Shown here one piece after another: positions 62,537 through 64,000 of a stretch of DNA of 64,000 nucleotides; position 1 is the stretch's first letter, and every line of letters starts with the position of its first letter. Where the stretch lies: positions 2,604,001 through 2,668,000 of the forward strand of contig OX442317.1 in assembly GCA_949358305.1 (NCBI GenBank). The letters are read 5' to 3'. Made by a program: the position numbers and the translations under genes. Below the pieces are notes generated by a model. That model did not search any database. It was not told the DNA's origin and worked only from the letters and a program-made list of their open reading frames with translations. Source of the DNA: Strigamia acuminata (lineage: Eukaryota > Arthropoda > Chilopoda > Geophilomorpha > Linotaeniidae).

Positions 62537-62549
62537 AAGGGGGGAGGGA
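62537..62549 (+). other. Polypurine tract
   Basis: AAGGGGGGAGGGA directly before TGTCAC, the expected second-strand priming site at the 3' LTR boundary. Confidence 0.85.
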
Positions 62550-63221
62550 TGTCACGGGCAGGTTACCCACCCTTCTTTTTTATTCATTTCTAACTTAGAC
62601 TGACCCAATCTTAAGTTTTCTTATTTTTTCCCAATCTTTCTTTTCATCTAACATTGATGAATCATCTCTAAATATATGCGCAGCCTCATTGCGCGCATCT
62701 TATTATTTCCAACAATTAACCTTATTTTATACCTTCCACCCCCTCACCCACTCCAATCGACCTGGTCACATGACTCATGTTTACCTGGTCGCTACTTTTA
62801 TCCATAATCCACACTTCTCATACCTCTTTCAACGAGTTAACACCTCTTAGATTGAATTGAGTTTGTCAATCTTTATTTTGCGCTTTAACACGCGCCCCTT
62901 CTAATTTAACACTTAATAGCGCCTCTTTTTGCCCACCTTTTATCCCTTCGCATGCCTGTGACATCCTATGCCCACCCGCATACGAATATCACTGCGCATA
63001 CTCATTCTTTTTAAACGTAAAGACCCACAACGTGAGATTGAGCCCGTCGAATATAAATAATGTGTGTTACAGCGAGTTAGGTTTATTCACCGTCCGATAT
63101 CCGCATATGACGATGGCACAAACAGAGTAAATCTACGAACTTTGCCCGCTGATTTGCGCTAACATCACCTTGCGCGTAAATTCAGATCAAATCAATTAAA
63201 CATCTAAGTTGATTCGTAACA
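62550..63221 (+). repeat. Full 3' LTR (672 bp)
   Basis: Begins TGTCAC right after the polypurine tract and ends GTAACA, so it has the TG...CA ends of LTRs with short inverted termini (TGT/ACA). Its last 204 bp match the 5' LTR remnant; the first 468 bp have no counterpart upstream of gag. Confidence 0.88.
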
Positions 63222-63224
63222 TAT

Positions 63225-63595
63225 GCTTTATTAAAACCCAATTTCAAACTTTTTAATGTCGCACAAAATAATATATAATATAATATTGCTCGCAATCCCA
63301 AACGATGGCTTGACTGCGCGGCAGCCAAATCCTCCTCCTTTAATTTCCACACGACGACCGCAAATGATGAAAGAATGTGTGTTGGGCAATTCGTAAAATG
63401 TAATTAAAACAAATATTCCAATAAATAGGCTTTATTAAAACTCAATTTCAAACTTTTTAATATCGCACAGAATAATATAACTTATAATACAATATTTCTC
63501 GCAATCTCAAACGATGGCTTCACTGCACGGCAGCCAAATCCTCCTCCTCTAATTTGCACACGACGGCCCCGCAAATGATGAAAGAATGTGTGTTG
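63225..63595 (+). repeat. 204-bp-period direct repeat, two copies
   Basis: GCTTTATTAAAAC.CAATTTCA at 63225 recurs at 63429, and the match continues with about 10 percent differences through CGCAATC.CAAACGATGGCTT and GATGAAAGAATGTGTGTTG. The units are about 160-167 bp of homology plus spacer. Nothing coding is seen. Confidence 0.85.
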
Positions 63596-64000
63596 CGCTT
63601 TTTATATCGGCCCACAAATGTGCCGAATTCAAATTTGCACTTAAACCTAATAATGCCAGTTTTCAAAATCCAAATTTCCCAATAAAAACAGCACAAACAA
63701 ACAAAGTGCCACTCTCAATTTGCCACAAATTTTTGTCAAACATTTTAAATTCAACCTCAACTTACCATTCAAAACAAATCCACCTCAAAGTTTTAACCAT
63801 ACTAAAAATTAAGAAAAGAAAATAAAACACATTATCAATATTAAAACACCAAATTACGCATATAAATCCGTCCAGTGGTTTCGTCGACCCAAGATGTCCT
63901 CCCTGCTCCCTTCCAATGAGTGTCGACTAATGACCGGGGTCCAATCCAAAACTTCCCTCGCCCGCTGGGAAAACAAACGCGCAAACAAATCTGGCAACTC
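63596..64000. other. Unassigned sequence at the window end
   Basis: AT-rich, then a more GC-balanced end. No gene, RNA or repeat family recognised. Confidence 0.5.

Larger units (their letters stand above)
49279..63221 (+). mobile_element. Ty3/gypsy-type LTR retroelement with extra 3' ORFs, ~13.9 kb
   Basis: Order: truncated 5' LTR, primer-binding site, gag, pol (protease, reverse transcriptase, RNase H, integrase in Ty3/gypsy order), a non-coding spacer, two further overlapping reading frames, a long AT-rich 3' region, a polypurine tract and a full 3' LTR. The 204 bases shared by the two LTRs appear identical, which points to a young insertion, while the 5' LTR lacks its first 468 bases. 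Gag and pol frames are open over their full length. The element is more AT-rich than the flanking gene cluster and rich in the word GCGCA. No target-site duplication could be identified because the 5' end is missing. Confidence 0.9.

Noticed and set aside
63018-63595. Link between the 204-bp LTR overlap and the 204-bp period of the following repeat
   Set aside because: The lengths coincide but the sequences share nothing, so it is taken as chance.

Overview
This is eukaryotic nuclear DNA, most likely from an invertebrate animal. The genes carry short GT-AG introns (about 50-250 bp, one of 663 bp), there is no obvious CpG depletion, microsatellites are very dense, and both a piggyBac transposase and a large Ty3/gypsy-type LTR retroelement are present. 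The species cannot be named from the sequence. One 200-base assembly gap lies at 3986-4185. Exon joins were chosen by hand from GT/AG sites, reading phase and protein plausibility, so every model is a prediction.

Layout. 1-3.6 kb: low-complexity palindromic repeat followed by two copies of a 1.3-1.6 kb direct repeat. 4.4-22 kb: compact gene cluster on both strands with a zinc-finger/PHD-like gene (+), an apparently intact six-exon piggyBac transposase (+), coiled-coil genes (-), an alanine-rich gene (+), an eight-exon twin zinc-finger gene (-), a Glu-rich repeat gene (-), another multi-exon acidic gene (-), and a short frameshifted thymidine-kinase fragment. 24-49 kb: a degenerate array of repeat modules, nearly all in one orientation, including at least 13 copies of a GC-rich hairpin. 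Small genes are embedded in it: two more coiled-coil genes, a retropepsin-like gene with a lost active site, two genes built from duplicated 78-nt exons, an intronless type II thymidine kinase, a related short Ser/Pro-rich gene and a second twin zinc-finger gene. 49.3-63.2 kb: the retroelement, with a truncated 5' LTR, PBS, gag, pol, two extra reading frames, PPT and a full 672-bp 3' LTR. 63.2-64 kb: short tandem repeat and unassigned sequence.

How the parts relate. Several genes fall into families that recur across the window: twin C2H2 fingers at 4.5, 17 and 44 kb; two-exon coiled-coil proteins at 12.5, 28, 33 and possibly 43 kb; phase-2 78-nt exon repeats at 35 and 41 kb. Local duplication has therefore shaped the region. 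Transposase, TK, protease-like and zinc-finger genes together invite the question of whether 4-49 kb is a large mobile or virus-derived block, but no terminal repeats, target-site duplications or viral core genes were seen, so a fast-evolving, repeat-rich host locus is the simpler reading. The most clearly unusual single object is the retroelement: accessory ORFs after pol, a very long linker inside pol, and a stop-start gag/pol junction.
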